A stretch of 64,000 bases of DNA from assembly GCF_003056335.1 (NCBI RefSeq), contig NZ_PYWA01000004.1:62001-126000 (forward strand), read 5' to 3'. Position numbers and translations under genes: made by a program. The stretch comes from Paracoccus indicus. GTDB lineage: Bacteria > Pseudomonadota > Alphaproteobacteria > Rhodobacterales > Rhodobacteraceae. This document shows, piece after piece, positions 17,367 through 25,976 of this stretch. Each line of letters opens with the position of its first letter. Within the stretch, counting starts at the first letter, position 1. The notes below the pieces were generated by a model, which saw nothing but the letters and a program-made list of their open reading frames with translations, was not told the DNA's origin and did no database searches.

Positions 17367-18839
17367 TCGGTTCTTCCGGCGCCAGCGGCGCAGGTTCCAC
17401 TTGCGGAACAGCCCCCGCTTGCTGAGGGATTCAAAGATCTCGTCGGGTCCTTCGGGGTCCAGGATCTCATTCTCGGCCAGCCATTCGTGAAAGCTGTTCA
17501 GGTCCGGCATCTTGAAGGGGATCAGGGTGCGGCCCTGCCCGCGAGGGCGGGCATTCGCATCGATCAGGGCAATCAGGTCGGGGTTTTGCCTCAGCGCATC
17601 CGTCACCTGCTGCGGGGTCATATCCAAATGTTCGGCCAGCAGGTCGTCGCGCAGTGCGGTGATCTTGCGGCGCAGATCGGACTGGCCTTCCTGTTCCCCC
17701 GCCACGACAACATCGCATTCCGTGTCCAACCGCATCGAGCGGTTGTTGAAGTTCGACGATCCGACCCGAAGATAGGTGTCGTCGACGATGGTGACCTTGG
17801 CGTGAACATAGATCTCGGCCCCGGCATCGGTGACGGGGTGATAGATGCGGAACCGGTCGCGATGATCCAGCCGCTTCAAGGCCTCGAACAGCTTGGCGCG
17901 GGCGGTATCCATGGCGATGGGTTCCAGCCAGCCCTGCGCTGTGATCGGATTGATGATGACGATCTCGGGCGGGTCATCCTCGACCAAGCGCTTGGCAATG
18001 GCCTGCGCCACGCGACGTGACGCGAAATACTGGCTTTCGGCATAGATGCGATGCTTCGCCCGCGCGATCAGGTCCAGATACATCTGCTCGATCTCGAACG
18101 AGGCCTGGACGTCGGGGATCTCGGGGCGGGTGCGGGCAATGGCCAAGGCCACGTCGCGGAAGGTGGGCTGCAACCCCTCGGGCCAGCAGTTCGCACCATC
18201 GGTCACCGGCGCCAGCGTTTCCCCCGAGGCGATGCGCCAGCGGTCGCGCGCCAGATCGCCCATGGCACGGGCCGCGGGGCCGTCGAAGGCACTGGTCGCA
18301 TCGTGCCAGGGGGGCATGGGCTCGCCCTTGGGGCTGACGCGGCGGGGGTCGTCGTCGACGTGCTGCCGCGTGTCCCAACGGCCTTCGGTCATGTCGATGC
18401 CACCGCAGAAGGCGATGCAGTCGTCGATGACCACGATCTTCTGATGGTGCGAGCTGGCCAGCGGATGTTTCGAATCCAGCCGCAGGGTGATGCGCTTGTG
18501 CGCTTTCCAGCGCAGGATCGTCAGCAGGGTGGACCCGCGGAACATCGCCTTGAACGCCCCCGTGTCCCAGCGCAGCAGGCGCACATGCAGCGAGGGTGTC
18601 CGGCGTGCCAGCCACATGACGAAATCGCCCAGCTTGGCCGGGCCGCCGTCGTCGCCGGGATCGCCAAGTTCGATCCGGGCATCGAAGTCCCAGCCGATCA
18701 TCAGGATGCTGCGCCGCGCCTTCAGCATCGCACGGCGCACGGCGGTGAAATAGTCGTCGGCATCGGCGATCATCACGAAGCGCCCGGTCTGCTCGACCCG
18801 CCAGCAATTGTGCCCGGGTCGCGCCAGTCGCTTGTTCAT
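17355..18839 (-). CDS. Phospholipase D-family phosphatidyltransferase or phospholipase
   Basis: A 494-residue protein with two complete HKD motifs: His132-x-Lys134-x4-Asp139 (HQKIVVID) and His346-x-Lys348-x4-Asp353 (HAKVTIVD). The second is followed by GSSNFNNRSM. The N terminus has no membrane segments, unlike typical ClsA cardiolipin synthases, and a basic Arg-rich end closes the protein. It may be a cardiolipin synthase-like enzyme or a phospholipase; sequence alone does not decide. The open frame runs on far upstream antisense to the transporter genes, but the natural start is 18839 (MNKRLARPGH). It is divergent from the BCCT transporter. Confidence 0.88.
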   Translation of the reverse strand: MNKRLARPGHNCWRVEQTGRFVMIADADDYFTAVRRAMLKARRSILMIGWDFDARIELGDPGDDGGPAKLGDFVMWLARRTPSLHVRLLRWDTGAFKAMFRGSTLLTILRWKAHKRITLRLDSKHPLASSHHQKIVVIDDCIAFCGGIDMTEGRWDTRQHVDDDPRRVSPKGEPMPPWHDATSAFDGPAARAMGDLARDRWRIASGETLAPVTDGANCWPEGLQPTFRDVALAIARTRPEIPDVQASFEIEQMYLDLIARAKHRIYAESQYFASRRVAQAIAKRLVEDDPPEIVIINPITAQGWLEPIAMDTARAKLFEALKRLDHRDRFRIYHPVTDAGAEIYVHAKVTIVDDTYLRVGSSNFNNRSMRLDTECDVVVAGEQEGQSDLRRKITALRDDLLAEHLDMTPQQVTDALRQNPDLIALIDANARPRGQGRTLIPFKMPDLNSFHEWLAENEILDPEGPDEIFESLSKRGLFRKWNLRRWRRKNRSRG

Positions 18840-19049
18840 AGGATATTCCCCGTCCTGATGTCGCATTCGGTCCAAAGGACGGCCGATGCCCGACCGCCCC
18901 CCTTCCAACTTGGTCGTGCGGGCTTCGTTCCACGACGATCCCCGCGCGGCACTGTCGCCCATTCGCGCGCCACGGGCAATCGATCCGATGGAACGTTCCG
19001 GCCCGCTGGAACTTGACCCTTGGCATACCGGAATACGAGGGGGATCTTC

Positions 19050-20690
19050 ATGGAGAAATTCGCGCAGAGGCTGGGCCTTCGGGTCGATCCGACCATCTTT
19101 TTCATCTCGGCCGGGCTGAGCCTGGTCTTCGTCATCCTGCTGGTTGCCTTGCCGGATCAGATCGGGGGCGCATTTTCGGCAGGCCGCGCCTGGATCGTCA
19201 CCAACCTGGGGTGGTTCTTCATTCTGGCGGTGAACGTCTGGCTGGGCTTTCTGATCTATGCCGCCATGTCGCGCCACGGACATATCCGGCTGGGTCCGCG
19301 CAACTCGCGCCCCGAATATTCGAACCTGTCGTGGTTCACCATGCTGTTCGCCGGCGGCATCGGCACCGTCCTGATGTTCTGGGGCGTGGCCGAACCGATC
19401 AGCCACTACAAGGAACCGCCCCTGCCGGGGGTCGACCCCTTCACGCTGCAGGCCGCGCAGGACGCGATCTCGATCTCGCTCTATCATCTGGCGCTGCACA
19501 CCTGGACGATCTTTGCGTTGCCGGGGCTGGCCTTCGCCTATTTCATCAACCGCTATGACCTGCCGGTGCGGGTCAGCTCGGTCTTCTATCCATTGCTGCG
19601 CGAAGGCATCCACGGGCCTATCGGCAAGACCATCGACATCGTGTCGATCCTGGGGACGCTGTTCGGCGTTGCCGTGTCGTTGGGGCTGGGGTCGTCGCAG
19701 GTGGCGGCAGGTCTTTCCGCCCTGTTCGACCTGGAAAACGGCACTTGGCTGCGCCTGGCCATCCTTGCGGTTCTGACGGCGGTTGCGACCACCTCGATCG
19801 TTGCAGGGTTGGACAAGGGGGTGAAGATCCTCTCGAACGTCAACATCGGCATGGCGGTCGGTCTGATGGTCTTCGTCTTGGTGACCGGCTCGACGCTGTT
19901 CCTGCTGCGCGGCATGGTCGAGACCGTCGGCCTCTATCTGTCGAACCTGCCGCGCTTGGCCTTCTGGAATGACATGCTGCACGGCGACGGCATGGAAACC
20001 GGCAATTGGGGCTGGCAAGGCAACTGGACCGTCTTCTACTGGGCATGGACGGTGACCTGGTCGCCCTTCATCGGCCTCTTCGTGGCACGCATCTCGCGCG
20101 GGCGGACGATCCGCGAATTCGTCTTCGGCGTGCTTCTGGCGCCGTCGCTGTTCACCATCATCTGGTTCTCGATCTTCGGGTGGCAGGCGATGCAGATGGA
20201 CGGTCTGGGCGAGGCTGCCCGTGCCGCCATGGGTGGGGCCGCAGGCAGCATCAGCGCCGCGGTCGAGCAATCGGTCCCGCTGGCCATGTTCGCCTTCTTC
20301 GCCGAACTGCCCTGGGCACCGGTGATGCAGGGGATCGCGGTGCTGGTCGTGGCGATCTTCTTCGCGACCTCGTCGGATTCGGCCTCGCTGGTGGTGGACA
20401 TGCTGTGCAGCGGCACGGCGGAACCGGGTCCCGTGCATCAGCGCGTCTTCTGGGGCGTGGCCGAGGGGTTGATTGCCGCCACCCTGATCCTGCTGGCGGG
20501 CGAGGCAGGCCTGACCGCCCTGCAAGAGGTCATCACAGTCATCGGCCTGCCGATCTTCCTGCTGGTCTCGATGATGATCCCGGCGCTGATCCGGGGGCTG
20601 GGAGCCGAGGATATCGACCATATCACCATCGGCAAGCGCCCCGCGCTGAGCGAGTTCGAGCCCGAGGAAACCACCGAGGCCCGAGGCTGA
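19050..20690 (+). CDS. BCCT-family betaine/carnitine/choline transporter
   Basis: Secondary transporter of quaternary ammonium osmolytes in the inner membrane (546 aa, about 12 membrane segments). Diagnostic are GGIGTVLMFWGVAEP near segment 3-4 and the tryptophan-rich segment FYWAWTVTWSPFIGLFVARI, with the following SRGRTIREF. FATSSDSASLVVD occurs late in the protein. The start at 19050 follows a GAGGGGG ribosome-binding site by about 8 bases; the in-frame start at 19020 precedes that site. Substrate (betaine, choline or other) is not determinable. Glycine betaine import would fit the sarcosine oxidase operon 7 kb away, which is an inference. A long hairpin follows. Confidence 0.94.
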   Translation: MEKFAQRLGLRVDPTIFFISAGLSLVFVILLVALPDQIGGAFSAGRAWIVTNLGWFFILAVNVWLGFLIYAAMSRHGHIRLGPRNSRPEYSNLSWFTMLFAGGIGTVLMFWGVAEPISHYKEPPLPGVDPFTLQAAQDAISISLYHLALHTWTIFALPGLAFAYFINRYDLPVRVSSVFYPLLREGIHGPIGKTIDIVSILGTLFGVAVSLGLGSSQVAAGLSALFDLENGTWLRLAILAVLTAVATTSIVAGLDKGVKILSNVNIGMAVGLMVFVLVTGSTLFLLRGMVETVGLYLSNLPRLAFWNDMLHGDGMETGNWGWQGNWTVFYWAWTVTWSPFIGLFVARISRGRTIREFVFGVLLAPSLFTIIWFSIFGWQAMQMDGLGEAARAAMGGAAGSISAAVEQSVPLAMFAFFAELPWAPVMQGIAVLVVAIFFATSSDSASLVVDMLCSGTAEPGPVHQRVFWGVAEGLIAATLILLAGEAGLTALQEVITVIGLPIFLLVSMMIPALIRGLGAEDIDHITIGKRPALSEFEPEETTEARG

Positions 20691-20694
20691 GCCA

Positions 20695-20725
20695 TCGACC
20701 GGGCGGGATATTCCTGCCCGGTCGA
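20695..20725 (+). terminator. Strong hairpin directly after the BCCT gene
   Basis: Perfect 10-bp stem (20695-20704 with 20716-20725, 11-base loop) starting 5 bases after the stop. There is no T tract, so it may protect the mRNA 3' end or cause partial termination before the MscS gene. Confidence 0.5.
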
Positions 20726-20837
20726 CGAAGCCCCTTGGCAGGACCGGCGTCCGCGTCGCGATGACGCTGCGGAAGCCCCCAGAGAGACGACCCCGAATGA
20801 CCATGCCATGCCCCATCATCCTGACCGAGGAACCGAC

Positions 20838-22502
20838 ATGACCCCGTGGCGCGTTCTTTTGCTGATCATCGCGCTTTGCCTGCCGTTGCCGCAGCCCGTG
20901 CAGGCGCAGGATGCCACCTATCAGGCGCCGCCCCTGAACGTCGGCTTGGGACCGGTACCCGACCGCATCGATCGCAGATCCCCTCGCGCAGCCATGGCAA
21001 GCTTCCTGCAGGCTGCCGACGAAGGGGACTGGCCCTCCGCCGCCCATGTGCTGGACCTTTCGGACATTCCCGAAGACCAGCAGGCGCGGAAAGGCCCCGA
21101 ACTGGCCCGCCAGCTTTACGACGTGATCGACCGCAAGGCCGTGCTGGACTGGTCGATGCTGAACGACCGCCCCGATGCGCTGCAGGTCAAGGGGGGCGAT
21201 ACCGAGGCGATGGCCGGCAATCCGCGCCGATCCCTGCTGCTGCGCGATCTCTCCGTCGGGCTGGTCCCCGCCGAGATCCGCATGAACCGGCTGGAACCCC
21301 CGGACAGCGACGCGCCGGTCTGGATGTTCCCGACCCAGACCGTCCGCGACATCCCCGCCCTTCACGACGTCTATGGCCCCTCGAATTTCGAGACCGCCCT
21401 GCCGCCGATGATGCGGGAAAAGACGCTTGGCGGGCTGATGCGTTGGGAATGGATCGGCTTGCCGCTGCTGATCGCGGCGGCGGTGCTGCTGGGATGGCTG
21501 GTCCACCGGACGCTCAAGATGGCGTGGCGTCGCGCCGACGGCAAGATCGCCACGGGCATCCTGCGTGCAGCCTCGAAGCCGCTGATCATCATCAGCGTGA
21601 CCAGCCTGATCTGGTGGGTCACGGGCAACGTCTTCGTCTTTTCCGGCAAGATCGACGTCTTTCTGGCACCGCTGATCGCGGCAGGCTTCGTCACCGCCAC
21701 GCTGCTGTTCATCGTCAACGGTGTCGAGGTCCTGCTGGACGGGTTGATCGCCCCCGGAGAGGAGGTCGACCTGACCGTCGCTGAACAGGCCGAGGCCCGC
21801 GTCCTGGCCACCCGCCTGAATGCCGCGCGACGGGTGCTGGTCATCGTGGTCTTCCTGATCGGGGCGGGGATCGTCATGTCCTCGGCCGATCTGGCGGGGA
21901 CCCTGGGGCTGTCGCTGCTGGCATCCGCCGGGGCCATGACGATCATCTTGGGCTTTGCCGCGCGCAACGTCCTTGGCAACATCATGGCATCGCTGCAGAT
22001 CGCGCTGAACCAATCGGCGCGCGTCGGCGACCGCGTGCTCTACAAGAACGAGCTTTGCCACGTCGAGCGCATCAACATGACCTATGTCCAGCTGCGCAAC
22101 TGGGACAGCACCCGCCTGATCGTCCCGGTCGAGGAATTCGTTTCCGAGACCTTTTCCAACTGGACCCTGCAGAACCCCGAAATGCTGCGCGTCATCAAGC
22201 TGCGGCTGGATTCGCGCGCCGATATCGCGGCACTGCGCAAGATTTTCGACCAGATCCTGGAGGATGTCGCCCATGAGGACATGGGCAACAACCTTAGCCA
22301 GCTGGATGGCTCCAGCGTGAATGTCGCGGGCCACGACGTCTATGGCCTCGAGGTCTGGTTCAGCGTGCCCTGCGCGGACCCTAACACATCGTGGGAACTC
22401 TCCTGTGCCGTGCGCGAAAGGCTGGTGGCACAGGCTGCCCGATACGAGGCCGAGACCGGCAAGCCGGTGTTTCCCACCAACCTGCCCGTCGGTCCGGACT
22501 AG
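20838..22502 (+). CDS. MscS-family mechanosensitive channel with N-terminal periplasmic domain
   Basis: Inner-membrane emergency valve opened by membrane tension (554 aa). Residues 1-24 form a signal peptide ending VQAQ. About 170 residues of soluble domain follow, then several membrane segments. The pore-lining MscS core has the Gly/Ala-rich helix SLLASAGAMTIILGFAARN and NIMASLQIALNQSARVGD, and the beta domain has NWDSTRLIVPVEEF. The ATG at 20838 is preferred because the signal sequence begins there, with GAGGA upstream. It lies immediately downstream of the BCCT importer, pairing osmolyte uptake with release. Confidence 0.92.
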   Translation: MTPWRVLLLIIALCLPLPQPVQAQDATYQAPPLNVGLGPVPDRIDRRSPRAAMASFLQAADEGDWPSAAHVLDLSDIPEDQQARKGPELARQLYDVIDRKAVLDWSMLNDRPDALQVKGGDTEAMAGNPRRSLLLRDLSVGLVPAEIRMNRLEPPDSDAPVWMFPTQTVRDIPALHDVYGPSNFETALPPMMREKTLGGLMRWEWIGLPLLIAAAVLLGWLVHRTLKMAWRRADGKIATGILRAASKPLIIISVTSLIWWVTGNVFVFSGKIDVFLAPLIAAGFVTATLLFIVNGVEVLLDGLIAPGEEVDLTVAEQAEARVLATRLNAARRVLVIVVFLIGAGIVMSSADLAGTLGLSLLASAGAMTIILGFAARNVLGNIMASLQIALNQSARVGDRVLYKNELCHVERINMTYVQLRNWDSTRLIVPVEEFVSETFSNWTLQNPEMLRVIKLRLDSRADIAALRKIFDQILEDVAHEDMGNNLSQLDGSSVNVAGHDVYGLEVWFSVPCADPNTSWELSCAVRERLVAQAARYEAETGKPVFPTNLPVGPD

Positions 22503-22570
22503 GGCCGGATCGGAACGCCAGACTTCTCAAGGCGTTGGATCGCCACATCGTCAAAGAAGGGAAACCGAAC

Positions 22571-23022
22571 ATGGTCGAGTTTTCGGAATTCATGCTGCGC
22601 ACCCTTTTCGCCGGTGGCTGCGGCCTGCTTGTCGGCCTGGACCGAGAGATCAAGAACAAGCCGCTTGGGGCGCATGCCTATATCCTCGTGGCGCTTGGAT
22701 CGGCGGCGCTGATGGTGGTGACGCTGAACTTCTCGCTCAGCACCATGGCGGACGATCAGGATATGACGGTGGACCCCAGTCGGCTGATCCAGGGCATCGT
22801 CGGCGGCATGGCTTCCTGGGTGCGGGCGCCATCATGGGGGGCAAGGACAGCAAGCGCCTGCGGGGCGTGGGCAGCGGCGCGGCGATCTGGGGGGCGGGCG
22901 CCATCGGCATTGCCTGCGGCTTGGGCTATCTGGCCGAGGCCGCCTTTCTGGCCGCCGTTACCTTCGCCATCCTGAACCTGCACGACTGGTTCGAAAGCCG
23001 CGCGAAGGACGGTGCCGAGTGA
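22571..23022 (+). pseudogene. MgtC/SapB-family membrane protein, frameshifted
   Basis: The first frame gives MVEFSEFMLRTLFAGGCGLL and continues to LIQGIVGGM at ~22810. The second frame then gives GFLGAGAIMGGKDSKRLRG, SGAAIWGAGAIGIACG and so on to the stop at 23020. The MgtC family has GIGFLGAGAI at exactly this point, so one G has been lost in the sequence ATGGCTTCC near 22810 (expected ATGGGCTTCC). Restored length is 150 aa, which fits the family. An AGAAGGG ribosome-binding site precedes the ATG. Either a real inactivating deletion or a sequencing error. The stop overlaps the mpg start by one base (TGATG). Confidence 0.85.
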
Positions 23023-23597
23023 TGCGTGACGCGGCCAGCCATCATCCTGCCAGTAATTTCATGCAACTGATCGCGGGCCAAGGCGCGGTCGATCTGGCGC
23101 AGGCGCTGATCGGGGCGCGGCTGTCCCTGCGCGGCTGCGGCGGCATCATCATCGAGACCGAGGCCTATACCGCCGAGGACCCCGCCTCCCACAGCCATCG
23201 CGGCCCCACGCCGCGCAATGCCTCGATGTTCGGGCCGGCGGGGCATGCCTATGTCTATCGCTCCTACGGCATCCACCTGTGCCTGAACGTCGTCGCCCGC
23301 CCGGCCGAGGCCGTGCTGATCCGCGCACTGACCCCGGATCACGGGCTGGATGCGATGCAGGACCGCCGCGGGGACCGGTCCCTCTGCGACGGCCCGGGGC
23401 GGCTGACGCAGGCGTTGGACGTCAGGATCACCGATGATGGCGCGCCCTTCGACGGCGGCGACCTTGCGATCGCCCTGCCCCCCCAGCCCCAGCCCCTGCT
23501 GCAAGGCCCGCGCATCGGCATCAGCCGCGCGCAGGACTTGCCGTGGCGGTTCGGGCTGGCAGGGGCAAGCGGCCTCAGCCGCAGGTTTCCGTCGTGA
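23022..23597 (+). CDS. mpg: DNA-3-methyladenine glycosylase (AAG/MPG type)
   Basis: Base-excision repair glycosylase removing alkylated purines (191 aa). The catalytic region IIETEAY contains Glu47 and Tyr49. Next come SHRGPTPRNASMFGPAGHAYVYRSYGIH, a hallmark of the family read here in parts, and GPGRLTQAL. The ATG at 23022 overlaps the last base of the MgtC-like stop. The product is cytoplasmic. The family is usually ~180-200 aa, so it is complete. Confidence 0.95.
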   Translation: MRDAASHHPASNFMQLIAGQGAVDLAQALIGARLSLRGCGGIIIETEAYTAEDPASHSHRGPTPRNASMFGPAGHAYVYRSYGIHLCLNVVARPAEAVLIRALTPDHGLDAMQDRRGDRSLCDGPGRLTQALDVRITDDGAPFDGGDLAIALPPQPQPLLQGPRIGISRAQDLPWRFGLAGASGLSRRFPS

Positions 23598-23911
23598 CCG
23601 AGGGTGTGCTGCACACACCGGACGGGCGCTATATCGTGGTCAGGGGACGCCTGTGGCGGGCCACCAACCCCCATCTGCCCGAAAGGGACCGGCAGGATTT
23701 GGTCGATGAGCTGATGGATGCCCGTCGCGCGGTGAAATCGGCCAGGGACGACGCGCAAGCCCTGCGTCAGGCCCGCGCCCGCGTCGACAAGGCCAAGCGT
23801 GCCTTGGGTGAACGCGGCCCCGTTTGGTGGCAGGACGGCGCGCCCGATCTGAACCGCAAGATGGTGCGGAACACGGCCTATGCCGAATGGCATGCGGCGC
23901 TGTCAGGCTGA
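23594..23911 (+). CDS. Conserved small hypothetical protein
   Basis: A 105-residue hydrophilic protein. The N-terminal strand-like part (VLHTPDGRYIVVRGRLWRATNP) is followed by a long charged helix (LVDELMDARRAVKSARDD) and a C-terminal WWQDGAPDLNRKMV stretch. I have seen similar short proteins in other proteobacteria next to DNA-repair genes but know no function. The GTG start at 23594 overlaps the mpg stop as GTGA, so it is likely translated with mpg. A start further upstream would lie inside mpg. Confidence 0.75.
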   Translation: MTEGVLHTPDGRYIVVRGRLWRATNPHLPERDRQDLVDELMDARRAVKSARDDAQALRQARARVDKAKRALGERGPVWWQDGAPDLNRKMVRNTAYAEWHAALSG

Positions 23912-23931
23912 TCACGACTGAGGGGAAGACC

Positions 23932-24008
23932 TGGTAGCGGAGGAGGGACTTGAACCCCCGACACGCGGATTATGATTCCGCTGCTCTAACCAACTGAGCT
24001 ACTCCGCC
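23932..24008 (-). tRNA. tRNA-Met (anticodon CAT)
   Basis: A 77-base cloverleaf including an encoded 3' CCA (23932-23934). The acceptor stem is GGCGGAG/CTCCGCT with a G-U first pair. The D arm is GCTC...GAGC, the anticodon stem GCGGA/TCCGC with loop ATCATAA, and the T arm is present with TTCAAGT. The CAT anticodon with no initiator features suggests elongator Met. A lysidine-modified tRNA-Ile2 also has CAT and is not excluded. Confidence 0.92.
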
Positions 24009-24111
24009 ACAAGTGCGGCGGATTTAGAAGGTTCGGCGGGGGGCGTCAAGCGCTTTGCGACATGTTTTTTTATCATTCTCCAGATTCCTGCAGAGGCCCG
24101 ATGCACCCATG

Positions 24112-24145
24112 AAAAACGCCGCCCCCGATGGCGCGGGGGCGGCGT
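24112..24145 (-). terminator. Terminator for gltX
   Basis: Perfect 12-bp stem (24116-24127 with 24134-24145, 6-base loop), followed on the minus strand by TTTTT, 25 bases past the gltX stop. Confidence 0.9.
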
Positions 24146-24169
24146 CGCATGATGGTGCGGGCTGTCGCC

Positions 24170-25489
24170 TCAGCGGGCCTTCACCACCTGGATCAGCGGC
24201 ATGACGTCGGACATGTCGGGACCATGCGCCTGACCGGTCACGGCCTTGCGCAGCGGCATGAACAGGCCCTTGCCCTTGCGGCCCGTGGCCTCCTTGACAG
24301 CAGCGGTCCATTCGCCCCAGGTCTGGTCGGTATAGGGCGGCGGCGGCAGCATGGTCATGGCCTGGGTGATGAAATCGGCATCCTCGGGGTCGATCTGCGG
24401 CTCGGCGCCCTGACTGAATATCTGCCACCAGGCGTCCAGATCTTCGAGCCGGGTGATGTTCTGCGATGCCACGCGCCAGAAACGCTCGGCCTGATCGGCG
24501 GGGACGCCCAGTTCGGCAATGCGGTCCGCGACCTGATCGAAGGGCAGCGACTGGTTGCGTTCGCGGGTCAGCGGCCACAGATCCTCGGCGTCGAATTTCG
24601 TGGGCGAGGCCCCGAAGTTCGACAGATCGAAGCTGTCGGCCAGTTCGTCCAGGGATGCCAGCGTGACCGGCTGGCCCGAACCAAGCCGCGCCATCAGGCC
24701 CAGCAGCGCCTCGGGGGCGACGCCGCTTTCGCGCAGGTCCTTCAGCGACAGGGCGCCGATACGCTTGGACAGCTCCTCGCCCTTGGCACCTGTCAGCAGG
24801 CTGTGGTGGGCAAAGCTGGGGGGGGTTCCGCCGATGGCCTTGATGATCTGGATCTGGGTCGCGGTATTCGTGACATGGTCCGAGCCGCGCACGATGTCGG
24901 TGACGCCCATGTCGGTGTCGTCCACGCTGCTGGCGAAGGTGTAAAGCACCTGCCCGTCCGCACGCAGCAGCACCGGGTCGCTGACCGAGGCCGCATCGAT
25001 CGAGATGTCGCCAAGGATGCCGTCATGCCACTCGATACGCTCGTGATCCAGCTGGAAGCGCCAGTAGCCTTGGCGACCCTCGGCCCGCAGGGCATCCTTC
25101 TCGGCGCCGCTCAGGTTCAGGCCGGTGCGGTCATAGACCGGCGGCTTGCCCATGTTCAGCTGTTTCTTGCGCTTCAGGTCCAGCTCGGTCGGGGTTTCGA
25201 AGACCTCGTAGAAGCGGCCGTTGGCGCGCAGCTCGGCCGCGACCTCGGCATAGCGGTCCAGACGCAGGGACTGGCGTTCCACCCGGTCCCAATGCAGGCC
25301 CAGCCAGTCCAGGTCCCGCTTGATGCCGTCGACATATTCCTGCTTGGACCGTTCCTGATCGGTGTCGTCCAGGCGCAGGATGAACTGCCCGCCGTTCTTG
25401 CGGGCGATCAGATAGTTGAACAAGGCGGTGCGCAGATTGCCGACATGGATGTTGCCGGTGGGCGATGGCGCGAAGCGGGTGATGGTCAT
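24170..25489 (-). CDS. gltX: Glutamyl-tRNA synthetase
   Basis: Class I aminoacyl-tRNA synthetase charging tRNA-Glu, and probably tRNA-Gln in organisms that use transamidation (439 aa). The HIGH-type motif is HVGN at residues 15-18 within APSPTGNIHVGNLRTALF. The KMSKS-type loop is GEELSKRIG. The start at 25489 (MTITRFAPSP) is the family start. Alphaproteobacteria often carry two gltX genes, and which one this is cannot be told here. It is a single-gene unit with a strong terminator. Confidence 0.95.
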   Translation of the reverse strand: MTITRFAPSPTGNIHVGNLRTALFNYLIARKNGGQFILRLDDTDQERSKQEYVDGIKRDLDWLGLHWDRVERQSLRLDRYAEVAAELRANGRFYEVFETPTELDLKRKKQLNMGKPPVYDRTGLNLSGAEKDALRAEGRQGYWRFQLDHERIEWHDGILGDISIDAASVSDPVLLRADGQVLYTFASSVDDTDMGVTDIVRGSDHVTNTATQIQIIKAIGGTPPSFAHHSLLTGAKGEELSKRIGALSLKDLRESGVAPEALLGLMARLGSGQPVTLASLDELADSFDLSNFGASPTKFDAEDLWPLTRERNQSLPFDQVADRIAELGVPADQAERFWRVASQNITRLEDLDAWWQIFSQGAEPQIDPEDADFITQAMTMLPPPPYTDQTWGEWTAAVKEATGRKGKGLFMPLRKAVTGQAHGPDMSDVMPLIQVVKAR

Positions 25490-25568
25490 GGGGCGTCTCC
25501 TGTTACCGGATGCTCTTTCACATAGACCGGTTTTTGTCCATATCATGGGCCAAACGCAGGAGGCACGG

Positions 25569-25976
25569 ATGAGTGACTGGGACGGGCTTGCAGCCCCCGA
25601 CGCCGCAGAGATCGAGGCCATGGCCCGCGCGGCCATGAACGCGCTGCCCGCCGAATTCGCATCCGCCGCCGCGGCGGTGGCCATCCAGGTGGCCGAATTC
25701 GCCCCCGAGGAGATGCTGGACGAACTGCAGATCGACGACCCGTTCGAGCTGACGGGCATCTATGACGGCATCCCCATGACGCAGAAATCCGTCGCAGATC
25801 AGCCCGGCGGGCCGGACATCATCTGGCTGTTCCGCCGCCCCATCATCGACGAATGGGCGACGCGCGGCGACATCGGCCTGCAGGAACTGGTGATCCATGT
25901 CGTCACCCATGAAATGGCGCATCACTTCGGCTGGTCCGACGATGATATCGCCAGCATAGATCGCTGGTGGGAATGA
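25569..25976 (+). CDS. Minimal zincin-type metallopeptidase family protein
   Basis: A 135-residue acidic cytoplasmic protein with the zinc-protease signature HEMAHHFGWSDDD (His114, Glu115, His118). This matches the small HExxHxxGxxDD metallopeptidase family (formerly DUF1025). A strong GGAGG ribosome-binding site precedes the ATG at 25569. The substrate is unknown, and family members are small single-domain proteins of this length. Its stop overlaps the pfkB start (ATGA), suggesting co-translation. Confidence 0.88.
   Translation: MSDWDGLAAPDAAEIEAMARAAMNALPAEFASAAAAVAIQVAEFAPEEMLDELQIDDPFELTGIYDGIPMTQKSVADQPGGPDIIWLFRRPIIDEWATRGDIGLQELVIHVVTHEMAHHFGWSDDDIASIDRWWE

Noticed and set aside
18839..19049. 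Possible small gene in the PLD/BCCT divergent gap
   Set aside because: Short frames here show no ribosome-binding site and no coding character; it reads as a promoter region.
17355..22334. A 1659-codon open frame on the minus strand, spanning the PLD gene and antisense to the BCCT and MscS genes
   Set aside because: Only its last 494 codons are a recognisable protein. The rest mirrors two well-supported plus-strand genes and is a by-product of high GC and codon bias.
24064..24070. T7 run upstream of the tRNA as a terminator
   Set aside because: No stem precedes it on the plus strand and no plus-strand gene ends close enough.
23932..24145. Possible integration site at the tRNA-Met gene
   Set aside because: No integrase, no duplicated tRNA 3' end and no compositional change nearby.
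25489..25759. N-terminal extension of gltX
   Set aside because: The extension is antisense to the metallopeptidase gene, and the family start MTITRFAPSP lies at 25489.
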